This document shows, piece after piece, positions 31,947-40,475 of a stretch of 62,424 nucleotides of DNA. Source of the stretch: an uncultured Geobacter sp. (GTDB lineage: Bacteria > Desulfobacterota > Desulfuromonadia > Geobacterales > Geobacteraceae). Numbering within the stretch: position 1 is the first letter of the stretch; every line of letters begins with the position of its first letter. The stretch is from NCBI GenBank assembly GCA_903925075.1, contig CAIYDQ010000304.1, positions 1-62,424 of the forward strand, written 5' to 3'. Position numbers and translations under genes: made by a program. Under the pieces are notes generated by a model. That model ran no database searches. It was not told the origin of the DNA and saw only the letters and a program-made list of their open reading frames with translations.

Positions 31947-32672
31947 TCACTCGACGACCATCGGCCCCTTTTGCAGCCGCTTGTAGTAAAAATTCTGTCC
32001 GTAGAGCACCGCGACCGGGTTATGGCCGGTGACCCGGTCCTTCACCACCAGCGTGGTCACCGGGGCGTTGGAGTGCTTGTTGAACAGCATGTCGTGGCCG
32101 ACGCAGAGCCCGACGATGATGTTCATGTCGGTCTCCAGATCGTTGCAGATCTTGGCCTGGGCGATGGGGTTGCAGGCGGGCTCGAAGGTCCCCGGCCGCA
32201 CCTTGTCCTCTTCCTTCAATCCGAGTTCTATCTTGTCGATGCTGCCGGCCTTGCAGCAGACGCTCAGCGGCGTGAACCCCTGCGCCTTCAGGATGGCGAC
32301 CAGCCGCTCGGACTCTTCCAGCAGGCCGAGGCAGGTGGCGAGGCCGATCTTTTGGTAACCCATCAGCTTGGCGAAGGCGATGGTGTCCTCGACCCTGGTC
32401 CAGCGCGCGTTGACGGCGTCCGAGCCGGGAATCGGCTGGTAGCAGAGCCCCTCCACCCGCGCCGCCACGAAGGCGATCCTGGCGTCCTCGCTCTCCCCCT
32501 TCATGACCCCGAACGCCTCCGCTACCACCTCCGCATAGCCGTTGGCCGGGCAGTTGCCGGGCCGGGGCGGCGCCGTCTCCGGATTGCCGCTCCAGCAGTT
32601 GGTCGCGCCCGTTTTCTGCCAGACGCTGCTGCAGCGCGTGCAGGATACCGCATCCGCCTGCTCCTTCTCCAT
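31947..32672 (-). CDS. DUF1847 family Cys-rich protein
   Basis: 241 residues with a Cys-rich start (CTRCSSVWQKTGATNCW) likely to bind a metal or cluster, then GESEDARIAFVAARVEGLCYQPIPGSDAVNARWTRVEDTIAFAKLMGYQKIGLATC, VCCKAGSIDKIELGL, ACNPIAQAKICNDLETDMNIIVGLCVGHDMLFNKHS. Matches DUF1847, whose role is unknown; many Cys suggest redox or metal chemistry. aaggagg lies ahead of the ATG. It follows the DUF2288 gene by 14 bases and converges with the large fusion kinase. Confidence 0.85.
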   Translation of the reverse strand: MEKEQADAVSCTRCSSVWQKTGATNCWSGNPETAPPRPGNCPANGYAEVVAEAFGVMKGESEDARIAFVAARVEGLCYQPIPGSDAVNARWTRVEDTIAFAKLMGYQKIGLATCLGLLEESERLVAILKAQGFTPLSVCCKAGSIDKIELGLKEEDKVRPGTFEPACNPIAQAKICNDLETDMNIIVGLCVGHDMLFNKHSNAPVTTLVVKDRVTGHNPVAVLYGQNFYYKRLQKGPMVVE

Positions 32673-32686
32673 AAAAGCCTCCTTCG

Positions 32687-32989
32687 TCACCCGTTGGCGG
32701 GCGACTCTTCTTGAACCAGCACGTAAGGGGAGACGATCAGGCAGAGGAAGCGTTTCCCCTGCGCCGCGTCCCAGGACTCGATCTGCTGCGCCGTCGGTTT
32801 GCCGACCAGGCCTGCGGCGAGCCAGCGCTCTATGGTCGCGACCTCGTCGGCGGCGACCGCTGCGCCGACCTCGGCGAGATCGAGCAGGCCGTCGACCACG
32901 ACCACCCCGCCGCGCTCCAGGTGCGCCCGCAGCATGAACCACTCGGCGACATCGATCTTCGCGGCAAGCTCCGTTTTGCTGACTGTCAT
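32687..32989 (-). CDS. DUF2288 family protein
   Basis: 100 residues, soluble. The pattern LAAKIDVAEWFMLRAHLERGGVVVVDGLLDLAEVGAAVAADE...IERWLAAGLVGKPTAQQIESWD...CLIVSPYVLVQE is that of DUF2288; function unknown. In a short minus-strand run yceH-like, DUF2288, DUF1847 with gaps of 34 and 14 bases, so the three may be co-transcribed. Confidence 0.85.
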   Translation of the reverse strand: MTVSKTELAAKIDVAEWFMLRAHLERGGVVVVDGLLDLAEVGAAVAADEVATIERWLAAGLVGKPTAQQIESWDAAQGKRFLCLIVSPYVLVQEESPANG

Positions 32990-33023
32990 GCGTTGACTCC
33001 TAACGTTTCTGCCAAAGTGGCCG

Positions 33024-33680
33024 CTACTCCAGCGATTTTTTGAAATCGGCCACGATTTGGCGAAGCTCCGCCACTTCCTGGCGCAGTCCGGAAAGCTCCT
33101 CTTCCAGCTTGGCGATCTTCTCGTTGTCCGCGCCGCCTCTCGATCTGGCGCCCTCCGCCGGCGCGCCCTCCAGCGCGGTCAGGTCCGGTTCGCCCCCCAA
33201 GAGATGGCAATAGCGGGGTTCTTTTCTTCCCGGCTGGCGGGGGAGCCGGGTGACGACCGGCGGGGTGCGCTCCATCAGTTCCGCCAGCACGGCCTCGACC
33301 TCGGCGAGGTCGCCGAAGGGGTGCATCCTCTCCGCCCGCGTCCTCAGCTCTCCGACCGTCTGAGGTCCCCGGACCAGCAGTTCGCTCAACAGCGCCAGTT
33401 CCGCCGGGGAGAAGCGAAACTTTTCCACCAGAGCATGGCGGTACTTGGCCACGCGCCCCCCCATGCCGGAGAGGAGCGCGAACTGCTTGAAGCGCAAGGA
33501 ATCCAGCGCCCGCGTCACCTCGGCCTCCTCCAAAGTCAGCACCGGGTCCCGGTTGGATTTCTGGTTGCAGGCGTTGACCAGCGCGTTCAGGGAAAGCGGG
33601 TAGTATTCCGGCGTGGTCAACTCCTTCTCGATCAAAGAGCCGAGCACCCGCTGTTCTATGGCATTGAGTATCACGTCCAT
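33024..33680 (-). CDS. YceH (DUF480) family protein
   Basis: 218 residues. Two winged-helix domains: LNAIEQRVLGSLIEKELTTPEYYPLSLNALVNACNQKSNRDPVL near the start is the family hallmark, followed by FSPAELALLSELLVRGPQTVGELRTRAERMHPF. The C-terminus (about 185-218) is a coiled coil (KLEEELSGLRQEVAELRQIV). Molecular role unknown. ATG at 33680 follows aggag; the open frame upstream is non-coding. Confidence 0.92.
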   Translation of the reverse strand: MDVILNAIEQRVLGSLIEKELTTPEYYPLSLNALVNACNQKSNRDPVLTLEEAEVTRALDSLRFKQFALLSGMGGRVAKYRHALVEKFRFSPAELALLSELLVRGPQTVGELRTRAERMHPFGDLAEVEAVLAELMERTPPVVTRLPRQPGRKEPRYCHLLGGEPDLTALEGAPAEGARSRGGADNEKIAKLEEELSGLRQEVAELRQIVADFKKSLE

Positions 33681-33996
33681 CTTTCGCGCTCCTTTTATTT
33701 CACAGCCTCCCGAACCTTCCCCCCGCAGGGGCACTGCCGCACCGCAAGGGTATCCGCCGGGCTAGAAAGGTACTCGATTCCGAAGCTGCGAGCAACGCAA
33801 AAAATCGGCGCGATGCCGATGACGCCGACCTCTTGCCAGGCGCGGGGCGCATGCCTCGCTGGCGGGGGGCGCGCCTCCGCTCGTTCCCGCCGCTGCTGCG
33901 CCGCTTCTTTGTGTTGTATGCCGGTATTTTATTTGGTATGGTGGGCCGCTGCCGCCTGCCCCGATGCCAGGGCCTAACCGAAAACAGGAGAAATGG
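33681..33996. other. Divergent intergenic region
   Basis: 316 bases. Contains a small perfect hairpin (atcggc/gccgat, 33805-33821), a promoter at 33914-33942 for the downstream plus-strand gene, and otherwise nothing recognised. Confidence 0.6.
33914..33942 (+). promoter_or_regulatory. Sigma-70-type promoter
   Basis: -35 TTGTAT, 17-base spacer, -10 TATGGT, in a locally AT-rich stretch 55 bp before the membrane-protein start. Confidence 0.5.
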
Positions 33997-34473
33997 ATGA
34001 CAACTGGCTCAGACTTCAAGGGGATCAGGAAGACCATCAAGATATTCGCCGTGGTCCAGATCGGATTGATGGCGTTGCTCGCTTTTGTGGCTGTGAACTT
34101 TCAGGCGAAACTGAACGCCATCGGCAGGGGCAGGAACTTCATGCAGGGGGTGGTGGCCGCCTTCGTCATTCAGGTCATCCTTTTTTATCCGATTTACCGC
34201 TTCGCCCTCAAGGAAGCGGACCGCGACCTCTCGCTCATCGGCAACCTCAGCAAAGAGGAGGTCAAAGCGGTCGGCAAGAAAAAACGGTTCGCCGACATCG
34301 TCAAGATTTCGGTCTTCGGCTTCTTCGTCGTCTTCATCCTGGCGGCCCCGGCCGACCCCATGGTGCTGAGCATCCTTTTCTACAGCTTCATACTCACCAT
34401 TCTCACCTATCTGCAGTGCTACAATTTCGCGTCCCGGAAACTGATGAAGGAGCAATCGGCCGCCAAAGGGTGA
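33997..34473 (+). CDS. Small four-helix membrane protein, hypothetical
   Basis: 158 residues with hydrophobic segments at about 15-32, 48-66, 102-120 and 124-142, and basic loops. No domain recognised. Start ATG at 33997 is placed by the caggag six bases upstream; two other ATGs nearby are out of frame or lack a site. It is monocistronic with its own promoter and a strong terminator. Confidence 0.8.
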   Translation: MTTGSDFKGIRKTIKIFAVVQIGLMALLAFVAVNFQAKLNAIGRGRNFMQGVVAAFVIQVILFYPIYRFALKEADRDLSLIGNLSKEEVKAVGKKKRFADIVKISVFGFFVVFILAAPADPMVLSILFYSFILTILTYLQCYNFASRKLMKEQSAAKG

Positions 34474-34494
34474 CGCATCCGGCCAGAGCTGTTT

Positions 34495-34541
34495 GAGGCA
34501 CAGAGTAGCGGCAGTCGCACCGCTTCCCTGTGCCTCTTTTT
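34495..34541 (+). terminator. Rho-independent terminator
   Basis: gaggcacag (34495-34503) pairs with ctgtgcctc (34528-34536); a second inner stem agcgg/ccgct is present; a T-run follows. Confidence 0.85.
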
Positions 34542-34569
34542 CTCAACATCTATTTCCGCGTGCTGCCGG

Positions 34570-34776
34570 TTACTTCTTGGAGTCCTCAGTTTTACCGCGC
34601 ACCATCGCCATACGCTCTTCCGGGAGGCAAAGCCACTCCTGGAAGCTCTGGTATCCCGACGGGTTCTCCCGCTCGAACAGCGTATGCCAGTGCGCCATCA
34701 TATTGTCGTCAAGACCTACGGCTTGGTAGCGCGACCTCCACTCGTCCGCCGTGACCGTTTTATCCTTTTTTTCCAT
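34570..34776 (-). CDS. Small hypothetical protein
   Basis: 68 residues, charged and Trp-rich (TADEWRSRYQAVGLDDNMMAHWHTLFERENPSGYQSFQEWLCLPEERMAMVR). No domain recognised; it reads like a compact helical protein. A strong aaggagg precedes ATG 34776. Divergent from the SlyD-like gene. Confidence 0.75.
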   Translation of the reverse strand: MEKKDKTVTADEWRSRYQAVGLDDNMMAHWHTLFERENPSGYQSFQEWLCLPEERMAMVRGKTEDSKK

Positions 34777-35014
34777 GGCCGTTTCCTCCTTACTGCTTAT
34801 GACAATTGTTTCACAAATGTCCGAGGGCTGTAAAGCAGGAAGCGCCGGCGCAGCCGAGAAATCGCTATTTTTCAACACCTTGACGTGCCCGGCGCAGCAG
34901 CGGCGAAAAAAATTCCTTATCGTGCGCGATTTTGCTGGACTCGCGGGCACGGTCGCAAGTAACATTCACCGAGTAGCTATCAAATAAAAACAACCACGAG
35001 AAGGAAATATTGAC

Positions 35015-35530
35015 ATGGCGATTGCAAAAAAAGGCGACCTGGTAGTGATCAATTACACCGGCACGCTCCAGGACGGCTCCATTTTCGACACCACCATCAA
35101 GGAAACGGGCTGCTGCGACGACGATGCCGATTGCGGCTGCAACGACGACTCCGATTGCGGCTGCGACGACGACGGCTGCGGCTGCGAGACCGGCCCGATG
35201 GAGCTGACCATCGGCAACGAAGAGTTTTTCACCCAAGTCGAAGAAGCGCTGGTCGGCATGGCGCCCGGCGACAAGAAGACGGTCACCATTCCGGCGGCCG
35301 ACGCCTTCGGCGAGTACGACGAGGAGGAAGTTTTCTCCATCAGCCGCGACCAGCTGACCGGCGACATCGTTCCGGAAGTGGGCATGGAACTGGAGCTGAC
35401 CGGCGATGACGACGAGCCGGTGGAAGTGACCGTGGTCGAGGTGACCGCCGATACCCTCACCGTCGACGCCAACCATCCGCTGGCCGGCGAAGACATCACC
35501 TACGAGATCGAGCTGCTGGAAATTAAATAG
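35015..35530 (+). CDS. SlyD-like FKBP peptidyl-prolyl isomerase with Cys/Asp-rich insert
   Basis: 171 residues. FKBP core: GDLVVINYTGTLQDGSIFDTT, then MELTIGNEEFFTQVEEALVGMAPGDKKTVTIPAADAFGEYDEEEVFSI, an IF-type chaperone domain and VDANHPLAGEDITYEIELLEI. Between residues 33 and 59, in the loop after the first FKBP strands, there is an insert with eight Cys, ten Asp and one Asn (pairs CxC separated by DD). It resembles a metal-binding or metallothionein-like element; SlyD proteins usually carry their metal-binding His/Cys tail at the C-terminus, which is absent here. aaggaa precedes the ATG. Confidence 0.92.
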   Translation: MAIAKKGDLVVINYTGTLQDGSIFDTTIKETGCCDDDADCGCNDDSDCGCDDDGCGCETGPMELTIGNEEFFTQVEEALVGMAPGDKKTVTIPAADAFGEYDEEEVFSISRDQLTGDIVPEVGMELELTGDDDEPVEVTVVEVTADTLTVDANHPLAGEDITYEIELLEIK

Positions 35531-35542
35531 CCGCAGGTTGCC

Positions 35543-35579
35543 ATCGGCAGCGACCCCCGCGAGGGCGGTCGCTGCCGAT
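35543..35579. repeat. Perfect 12-bp inverted repeat between the isomerase and dihydrouridine-synthase genes
   Basis: atcggcagcgac (35543-35554) and gtcgctgccgat (35568-35579), 13-base loop. It is a very stable hairpin but has no T-run on either side. Confidence 0.7.
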
Positions 35580-35671
35580 CATCGAAAACCATGCCTTTGT
35601 TGCACGGGAGATGGACGCAGCGCCCCTCCCGCTCCTCCTCGCTCCGCCCGGCAAGCGCCGAAAGCCCCCAT

Positions 35672-36706
35672 ATGAACGACCTAGTATCTCAAAATCGCCA
35701 CACGGCAACGACGCAGGCCGCCGCCCGCGATCTCGCGCCCGGACCGGCGCGGCTCCCCTGGTCCGCGGGAGTGACGCCGCTCATGTTGGCTCCCATGCAG
35801 GGGCTCACCAACGGCGCCCTGCGCTCCTGGTTCGTGCAATGGGTGCGCCCGGACGTGGTCTTCACCGAGTTCATGCGGGTGAACCCCGTGGCGGCCAAAA
35901 AGCGCCTGGCTCCGGGGGACCTGCGCGAGATCAGCGCGGCCGAAAAGGGCGTGCCGCTGGTCGTGCAATTGATCGGACACGGCAGGGAAGCGCTGGTCTC
36001 CGCGGCTCTAGCCGCGCAGCAAGCCGGCGCCGCGCACATCAACCTGAACATGGGGTGCCCTTACGGCAGGATGACCAGCGGTCTCACCGGCGGCGGCATG
36101 CTGAAGCGCCCGGAGTTGCTGGAAGAGATCATCCCGGCGCTGCGCGAGGCCATCTCCTGCGGCTTCTCGCTGAAACTGCGCGCCGGCTACGACGACCCGC
36201 GGCAGATCTTTTCGCTGCTTAGCCTGTTCGAGTCGGCCGGGGTGGACTTTCTGGTGCTTCATCCGCGCACGGTGCGCCAGGCCTACAACGGCCTGGCCGA
36301 CCACGGCATCACCGCCGAGGTGGTGCAAAGGACCGCGCTGCCGGTGATCGCCAACGGCGACATCAGAAGCGCCGCCCAGGGAGCGCGCGTGCTCAGGGAG
36401 ACCGGCGCCGCCGGGCTGATGCTGGGGCGCGGCGCCATAGGCGAGCCGATGCTGTTTGAAAGGATGCGCGGCAGGGCGGCGGCCGAGCCCGACTGCCGCG
36501 AAAGGCGGACCATGCTGCACCGCTACCTGAGCGGACTGCTGCCGCTCTACGAGGATCTTTTTTGCGGGGATGCCCAGGTGCTGGGCAAGATCAAGGGAGT
36601 GGTGGCCAACGTCGAGGATGCCGAGCTTGACCGGGAGCTGAAGCAGTTGAAACGGTCCAAGACCCTGCAGGCCTTCCGGGAGGCGCTGGGGCAGCTGGCT
36701 CAATAA
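35672..36706 (+). CDS. tRNA-dihydrouridine synthase
   Basis: 344 residues. FMN TIM-barrel reductase making dihydrouridine in tRNA: PLMLAPMQGLTNGALRSWF near residue 36, VQLIGHGREALVSAA, catalytic Cys in NLNMGCPYGRMTSGLTGGGML, LKLRAGYDDPRQ, LHPRTVRQAYNGLADH, VIANGDIRSAAQGARVL and GLMLGRGAIGEPMLFERM. Which Dus subtype is unclear. Start at 35672 is uncertain because the ribosome site is poor; an ATG at 35591 is also in frame. Its end overlaps the convergent MFS gene by 7 bp. Confidence 0.9.
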   Translation: MNDLVSQNRHTATTQAAARDLAPGPARLPWSAGVTPLMLAPMQGLTNGALRSWFVQWVRPDVVFTEFMRVNPVAAKKRLAPGDLREISAAEKGVPLVVQLIGHGREALVSAALAAQQAGAAHINLNMGCPYGRMTSGLTGGGMLKRPELLEEIIPALREAISCGFSLKLRAGYDDPRQIFSLLSLFESAGVDFLVLHPRTVRQAYNGLADHGITAEVVQRTALPVIANGDIRSAAQGARVLRETGAAGLMLGRGAIGEPMLFERMRGRAAAEPDCRERRTMLHRYLSGLLPLYEDLFCGDAQVLGKIKGVVANVEDAELDRELKQLKRSKTLQAFREALGQLAQ

Positions 36707-37944
36707 TTCCTGGCGAAGAAAAAGAGCGCTATGGCCACGGCCTGGGCGCCGACGGGAAACTGAAAGCCGGCGTGGAAGGCCTGCGCGGGCGCGTCCGGGG
36801 TCATTTTCAAGAACGAGCCGATGATCACCCCCATCACCTGCTGCATCGAGGCGGCCCCCATCAACACGAAGAAGTTCAACGAGGTGAGCGCGGTGCCGAC
36901 GATGCGCACCGGGAACATCGAGCGGACTATGGGATAGATCAGCACCCCGCTGGAGAAGGCGATCCCCAAAACGAAGAAGAGGACCGCCAACGCCGCCGAC
37001 GGCAGATGCTCGGCCACCCCGAGAAAACAGGTCATCAGCAGCAAGAGCAGCGCCTGGCCCGCCAGCAGCGCATTCTTGTAGGAGCGCATGGTCTTTTGGG
37101 CGAAGCTGTCGATCAAGAGGCTCCCCGCAATGAAGCCGATCGAGATGTACATCAGCATGCCGCCGGTCTCGGCCCGACTCGACTTCAGCACCTGCATCAG
37201 GTAGGGCCCGCCCCACAACCCCTGCACCGCCAGAAAATTCCCGTACCAGGAAAAAGCCACCGCTCCCAACAGCCAGAAGTCGCGATTGCTGAGGATCTGT
37301 TTCCAGGCGGCCAGCATGCCCACCGTGTGCAGAGCGGCCGCTTCGCCGGCGCCGGACGGGTCTTGCGGCGGCCGGTCGCGCACCAGGCAAAAAATCAGCA
37401 CCGTCACCGCCGCCTGCACCACCCCCACCGCCAGGAAAGAGCTGCGCCAGCCGATCAGGCTCGCCGCCAGGGCCAGCGGGGCCGTGCCGGCGAGGTTCCC
37501 CAGGTTGCCGAGCGCCACCATCAGGCCGGAGACCTTGCCGAACTCCTGCTTGCTGAACCAGTGGCTGAAGATCGCCAGGCTGGCCATCAGCACGCACGAG
37601 GTCCCCAATCCCAGCAGCACGCGCGCCGCCAGCGCTTCGTTCATGGTGGCGGCCCGGGAAAAGAGCACGCCGCCGACGGCGGTCAGCACGCTGCAGCCGC
37701 CGATCACCACCCGGCTTCCCAAGCGGTCGATCATCGGCCCCAGCGGGATCTGGGCGGCGGCGTAGGCATAAAAGAAGATGCTGGCGAGCGTCCCCAGTTG
37801 GGCCGGCAGCAGATGCAGTTCGCGGGAGACGTCGCCCGCCACCACGGCCAGCGACACCCGGTAGAAGTAGGCGAGGATATAGACGAAGGCCAGGACGGAA
37901 AAGATCAGCCAGCGCTGGCGGCGCAGCCGATTGAGCTCATGCAT
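36700..37944 (-). CDS. Major facilitator superfamily transporter
   Basis: 414 residues with twelve predicted helices. N-terminal AYFYRVSLAVVAGDVSRELHLLPAQLGTLASIFFYAYAAAQIPLGPMIDRLGSRVVI holds the MFS loop 2-3 motif (G-x-x-x-D-R-x-G-x-R). The general look is of the anion:cation symporter/oxalate-formate-like clade, but no substrate can be read from the sequence. Monocistronic. Confidence 0.9.
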   Translation of the reverse strand: MHELNRLRRQRWLIFSVLAFVYILAYFYRVSLAVVAGDVSRELHLLPAQLGTLASIFFYAYAAAQIPLGPMIDRLGSRVVIGGCSVLTAVGGVLFSRAATMNEALAARVLLGLGTSCVLMASLAIFSHWFSKQEFGKVSGLMVALGNLGNLAGTAPLALAASLIGWRSSFLAVGVVQAAVTVLIFCLVRDRPPQDPSGAGEAAALHTVGMLAAWKQILSNRDFWLLGAVAFSWYGNFLAVQGLWGGPYLMQVLKSSRAETGGMLMYISIGFIAGSLLIDSFAQKTMRSYKNALLAGQALLLLLMTCFLGVAEHLPSAALAVLFFVLGIAFSSGVLIYPIVRSMFPVRIVGTALTSLNFFVLMGAASMQQVMGVIIGSFLKMTPDAPAQAFHAGFQFPVGAQAVAIALFFFARNY

Positions 37945-38084
37945 GCAGTTACCTCCGCCGGCACTCTAGCACAGAGGCCGTCCCGGCGTAAAGGCTCTCC
38001 GATGCCGCCGGGATGCCGTCACCGAGACCCGAAGAGGAAGCTTGTCCCGCGCCGGCGTTTGGGCTACTCTGGTGAAATACAACC

Positions 38085-38204
38085 TCCTCACCGCGAAGGC
38101 GCGAAGAACGCGAAGGAGAATCGGGCCGGTCGCCTTTGGCTCTTGAGGTTGAAGGCTCGATTGTTTGGTTTTCTTCGCGACCTTCGCGTCTTCGCGGTGA
38201 AGGA
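38085..38204. repeat. Palindromic repeat of the ccgcgaagacgcgaag type
   Basis: Arms 38085-38120 and 38169-38204 are close inverted copies (tcaccgcgaag, gcgcgaag ...). A second inner pair (aatcgggcc, 38119-38127, with ggctcgatt, 38154-38162) makes one long hairpin. It fits a dispersed intergenic repeat and sits directly before guaC. Confidence 0.6.
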
Positions 38205-38228
38205 CTGCTGTTTTCCATGGAGATGCCG

Positions 38229-39269
38229 ATGTTCGTTGAGAACGATATAAAACTCGGATTTGCCGACGTGTTGATCAGGCCCAAAAGGTCGAACCTGAAA
38301 AGCCGCTCCCAGGTCGACCTGCTGCGCCATTTCAAATTTCTGCACAGCGGGCACGAGTGGAGCGGCGTGCCGGTGATCGCCGCCAACATGGACACCACCG
38401 GCACCTTCCAGGTGGCGGGGAGCCTGGCGATGCACGGCATGATGACCGCCATCCACAAGCATTACGGCGTGGCCGAGTGGGACGCCTACCTTAAAGGCGG
38501 CAACGACTCCATCTATCCCCGCATCATGGTCAGCACCGGCACCTCGGGGAGCGACTTCGAAAAACTCTCCAAGATCATGAAGAACCACCCCCAGCTCGCT
38601 TTCATCTGCATCGACGTCGCCAACGGCTACGCCGAGAGTTTCGTGACCTTCGTCCGCAAGGTCCGCGACGCCTTCCCCGAGAAGACCATCGCCGCCGGGA
38701 ACGTGGTGACCGGGGAGATGGTGGAGGAGCTGCTGCTGGCCGGGGCCGACATCGTCAAGGTCGGCATCGGCCCCGGCTCGGTCTGCACCACCCGCGTGAA
38801 GGCGGGAGTCGGCTATCCGCAGCTCTCCGCCGTGATCGAATGCGCCGACGCCGCCCACGGCCTGGGGGGGAGGATCATTTCCGACGGCGGCTGCACCTGT
38901 CCGGGAGACGTCGCCAAGGCGTTCGGGGGAGGGGCTGATTTCGTCATGCTGGGGGGGCTGTTCGCCGGGCACGACGAGTGCGGCGGCGAGATGGTGGAGC
39001 GCGGCGGCAAGCAGTTCAAACTGTTCTACGGCATGAGTTCCACGACGGCTATGGACAAGCATGCCGGGGGAGTTGCCTCCTATCGCGCCTCGGAGGGGAA
39101 GACCGTGGAGGTACCGTATCGCGGCCCGATAGACGAGACCGTCAGGGACATTCTCGGCGGCGTGCGTTCCGCCTGCACCTATGTCGGCGCCTCTTGCCTG
39201 AAGGAGTTGACCAAGCGCACCACCTTCATCAGGGTCCAGGAACAGGAAAACCAGGTTTTTAAAAACTGA
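38229..39269 (+). CDS. guaC: GMP reductase
   Basis: 346 residues, close to the 347 of the E. coli enzyme; converts GMP to IMP with NADPH. The start [31 protein letters not shown] is collinear with E. coli GuaC, so ATG 38229 (ggag six bases before) is preferred to ATG 38217. [13 protein letters not shown], catalytic Cys in [44 protein letters not shown] and the phosphate loop [13 protein letters not shown] are all conserved. Monocistronic. Confidence 0.94.
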   Translation: MFVENDIKLGFADVLIRPKRSNLKSRSQVDLLRHFKFLHSGHEWSGVPVIAANMDTTGTFQVAGSLAMHGMMTAIHKHYGVAEWDAYLKGGNDSIYPRIMVSTGTSGSDFEKLSKIMKNHPQLAFICIDVANGYAESFVTFVRKVRDAFPEKTIAAGNVVTGEMVEELLLAGADIVKVGIGPGSVCTTRVKAGVGYPQLSAVIECADAAHGLGGRIISDGGCTCPGDVAKAFGGGADFVMLGGLFAGHDECGGEMVERGGKQFKLFYGMSSTTAMDKHAGGVASYRASEGKTVEVPYRGPIDETVRDILGGVRSACTYVGASCLKELTKRTTFIRVQEQENQVFKN

Positions 39270-39326
39270 ACGATCGGACTGATCAGGCGGATCGGACCGA
39301 TCGGACGGATCGATCTGTCTTGCTTA
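39270..39326. repeat. Short tandem repeat of gatcggac units
   Basis: gatcggac/gatcggacc units repeat three to four times between guaC and the convergent lyase gene. A similar run occurs at about 52110-52131. Confidence 0.6.
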
Positions 39327-40475
39327 TCAATCGGTCCTCAGCGCCTCCCGCATGCGCCTGAGGGCCTCGGCCAGAAGCGAGCGCGGACAGCCGAAGTTGA
39401 GCCTGACGAAACCGGGCAAACCGAAGTCCGCCCCGCCGGACAGCCCGACTCCCGCCTGCTCGAAAAACCCCACCGGGTCCTCGATGCCGGTCTCCCTGAC
39501 GTCTATCCAGGATAGATAGGTCGCCTCCACCCGCGCGACGCTCAAACCCGGCATCCGCGCCACCTCCCGCTCGACCAGATCTCTGTTGCCCCGCAGGTAG
39601 ACAAGCAGCTCCCGCCTCCACGGTTCCCCATAACGATAGGCCGCCTCCGCCGCCGTGTACCCCAAGAGGTTCACGTGGGGCACGATCCTTCCCATCGCCT
39701 TGCGGAAGGAACGGCGCAAGCCGGCGTCGGCGATCACCGCAAAGGAACAGCCGAGCCCGGGGACGTTGAAGGTCTTGCTGGGCGCCAGCAGGGTGATGGT
39801 GCGCCCGCCGGTCTTCGGATCCAGGGCGGCTATCGGCAGATGACGCAGTTGCTCGTCCAGCACCAGCCCGGCATGGATCTCGTCGCTGCAGATCACCAGC
39901 TCGTGCCTGCGGGCGAAGTCGGCCAGGGATCTCAGCTCCTGCAGCGTCCAAACCCTCCCCACCGGGTTGTGCGGACTGCACAACAAAAGGAGCCGGCTCC
40001 GGGGGGTGACCGCCCGCTCCAGCGCCTCCAGGTCCAATCCCCAAAGCCCCTCGGCATAGCGCAGCGGCACCTTCACCAGGGCTCTGTCGGCCAGAGGGGG
40101 CGCGGACATGAAGGGGGGATACACCGGCGTGAAGGTGATCACCTCGTCCCGCGCTTCGCCGACCGCGCGGCAGCAGACGTTCAAACCGGTCACCAGGCCG
40201 GGAAGCCAGGTGAGCCACTCGTCCGACACCTGCCAGCCGAACTCCGAGCGGAGCGCGTCGATCACCGCCCGGGTCAGCCCCTCGGGAGGGGCGGTGTAGC
40301 CGAAGACGCCATGGCTCACCCGCTCGTGCAGCGCGTCGATCACCGCCGGTGGCGAGCGAAAGTCCATGTCCGCCACCCAGAGCGGGATCACGTCGCGGTC
40401 CCGGTACTTGTCCCACTTCTCGCTGGCGGTGCCGCGCCGGTCGATGATCTCGTCGAAATTCCACCCCTTGGTCAT
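39327..40475 (-). CDS. ovoB: PLP-dependent C-S lyase, probable OvoB (PatB/MalY family)
   Basis: 382 residues, fold-type I PLP enzyme of the cystathionine beta-lyase/PatB type: start TKGWNFDEIIDRRGTASEKWDKY, IPLWVADMDFRSPPAVIDAL, CSPHNPVGRVW, SDEIHAGLVL, PLP lysine in TLLAPSKTFNVPGLGCSFAV. Its ATG overlaps the ovoA stop (ATGA), so it is translated from the same message. In ovothiol synthesis a PLP lyase (OvoB) cleaves 5-histidylcysteine sulfoxide to 5-thiohistidine; the coupling to ovoA makes that the likely role. A general cystathionine beta-lyase is the alternative. Confidence 0.85.
   Translation of the reverse strand: MTKGWNFDEIIDRRGTASEKWDKYRDRDVIPLWVADMDFRSPPAVIDALHERVSHGVFGYTAPPEGLTRAVIDALRSEFGWQVSDEWLTWLPGLVTGLNVCCRAVGEARDEVITFTPVYPPFMSAPPLADRALVKVPLRYAEGLWGLDLEALERAVTPRSRLLLLCSPHNPVGRVWTLQELRSLADFARRHELVICSDEIHAGLVLDEQLRHLPIAALDPKTGGRTITLLAPSKTFNVPGLGCSFAVIADAGLRRSFRKAMGRIVPHVNLLGYTAAEAAYRYGEPWRRELLVYLRGNRDLVEREVARMPGLSVARVEATYLSWIDVRETGIEDPVGFFEQAGVGLSGGADFGLPGFVRLNFGCPRSLLAEALRRMREALRTD

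Noticed and set aside
35543-35579. Strong hairpin as terminator of the SlyD-like gene
   Set aside because: No T-run follows on either strand.
39270-39326. Repeats that could be read as a CRISPR array
   Set aside because: Units are about 8 bases with no spacers and no cas genes nearby.
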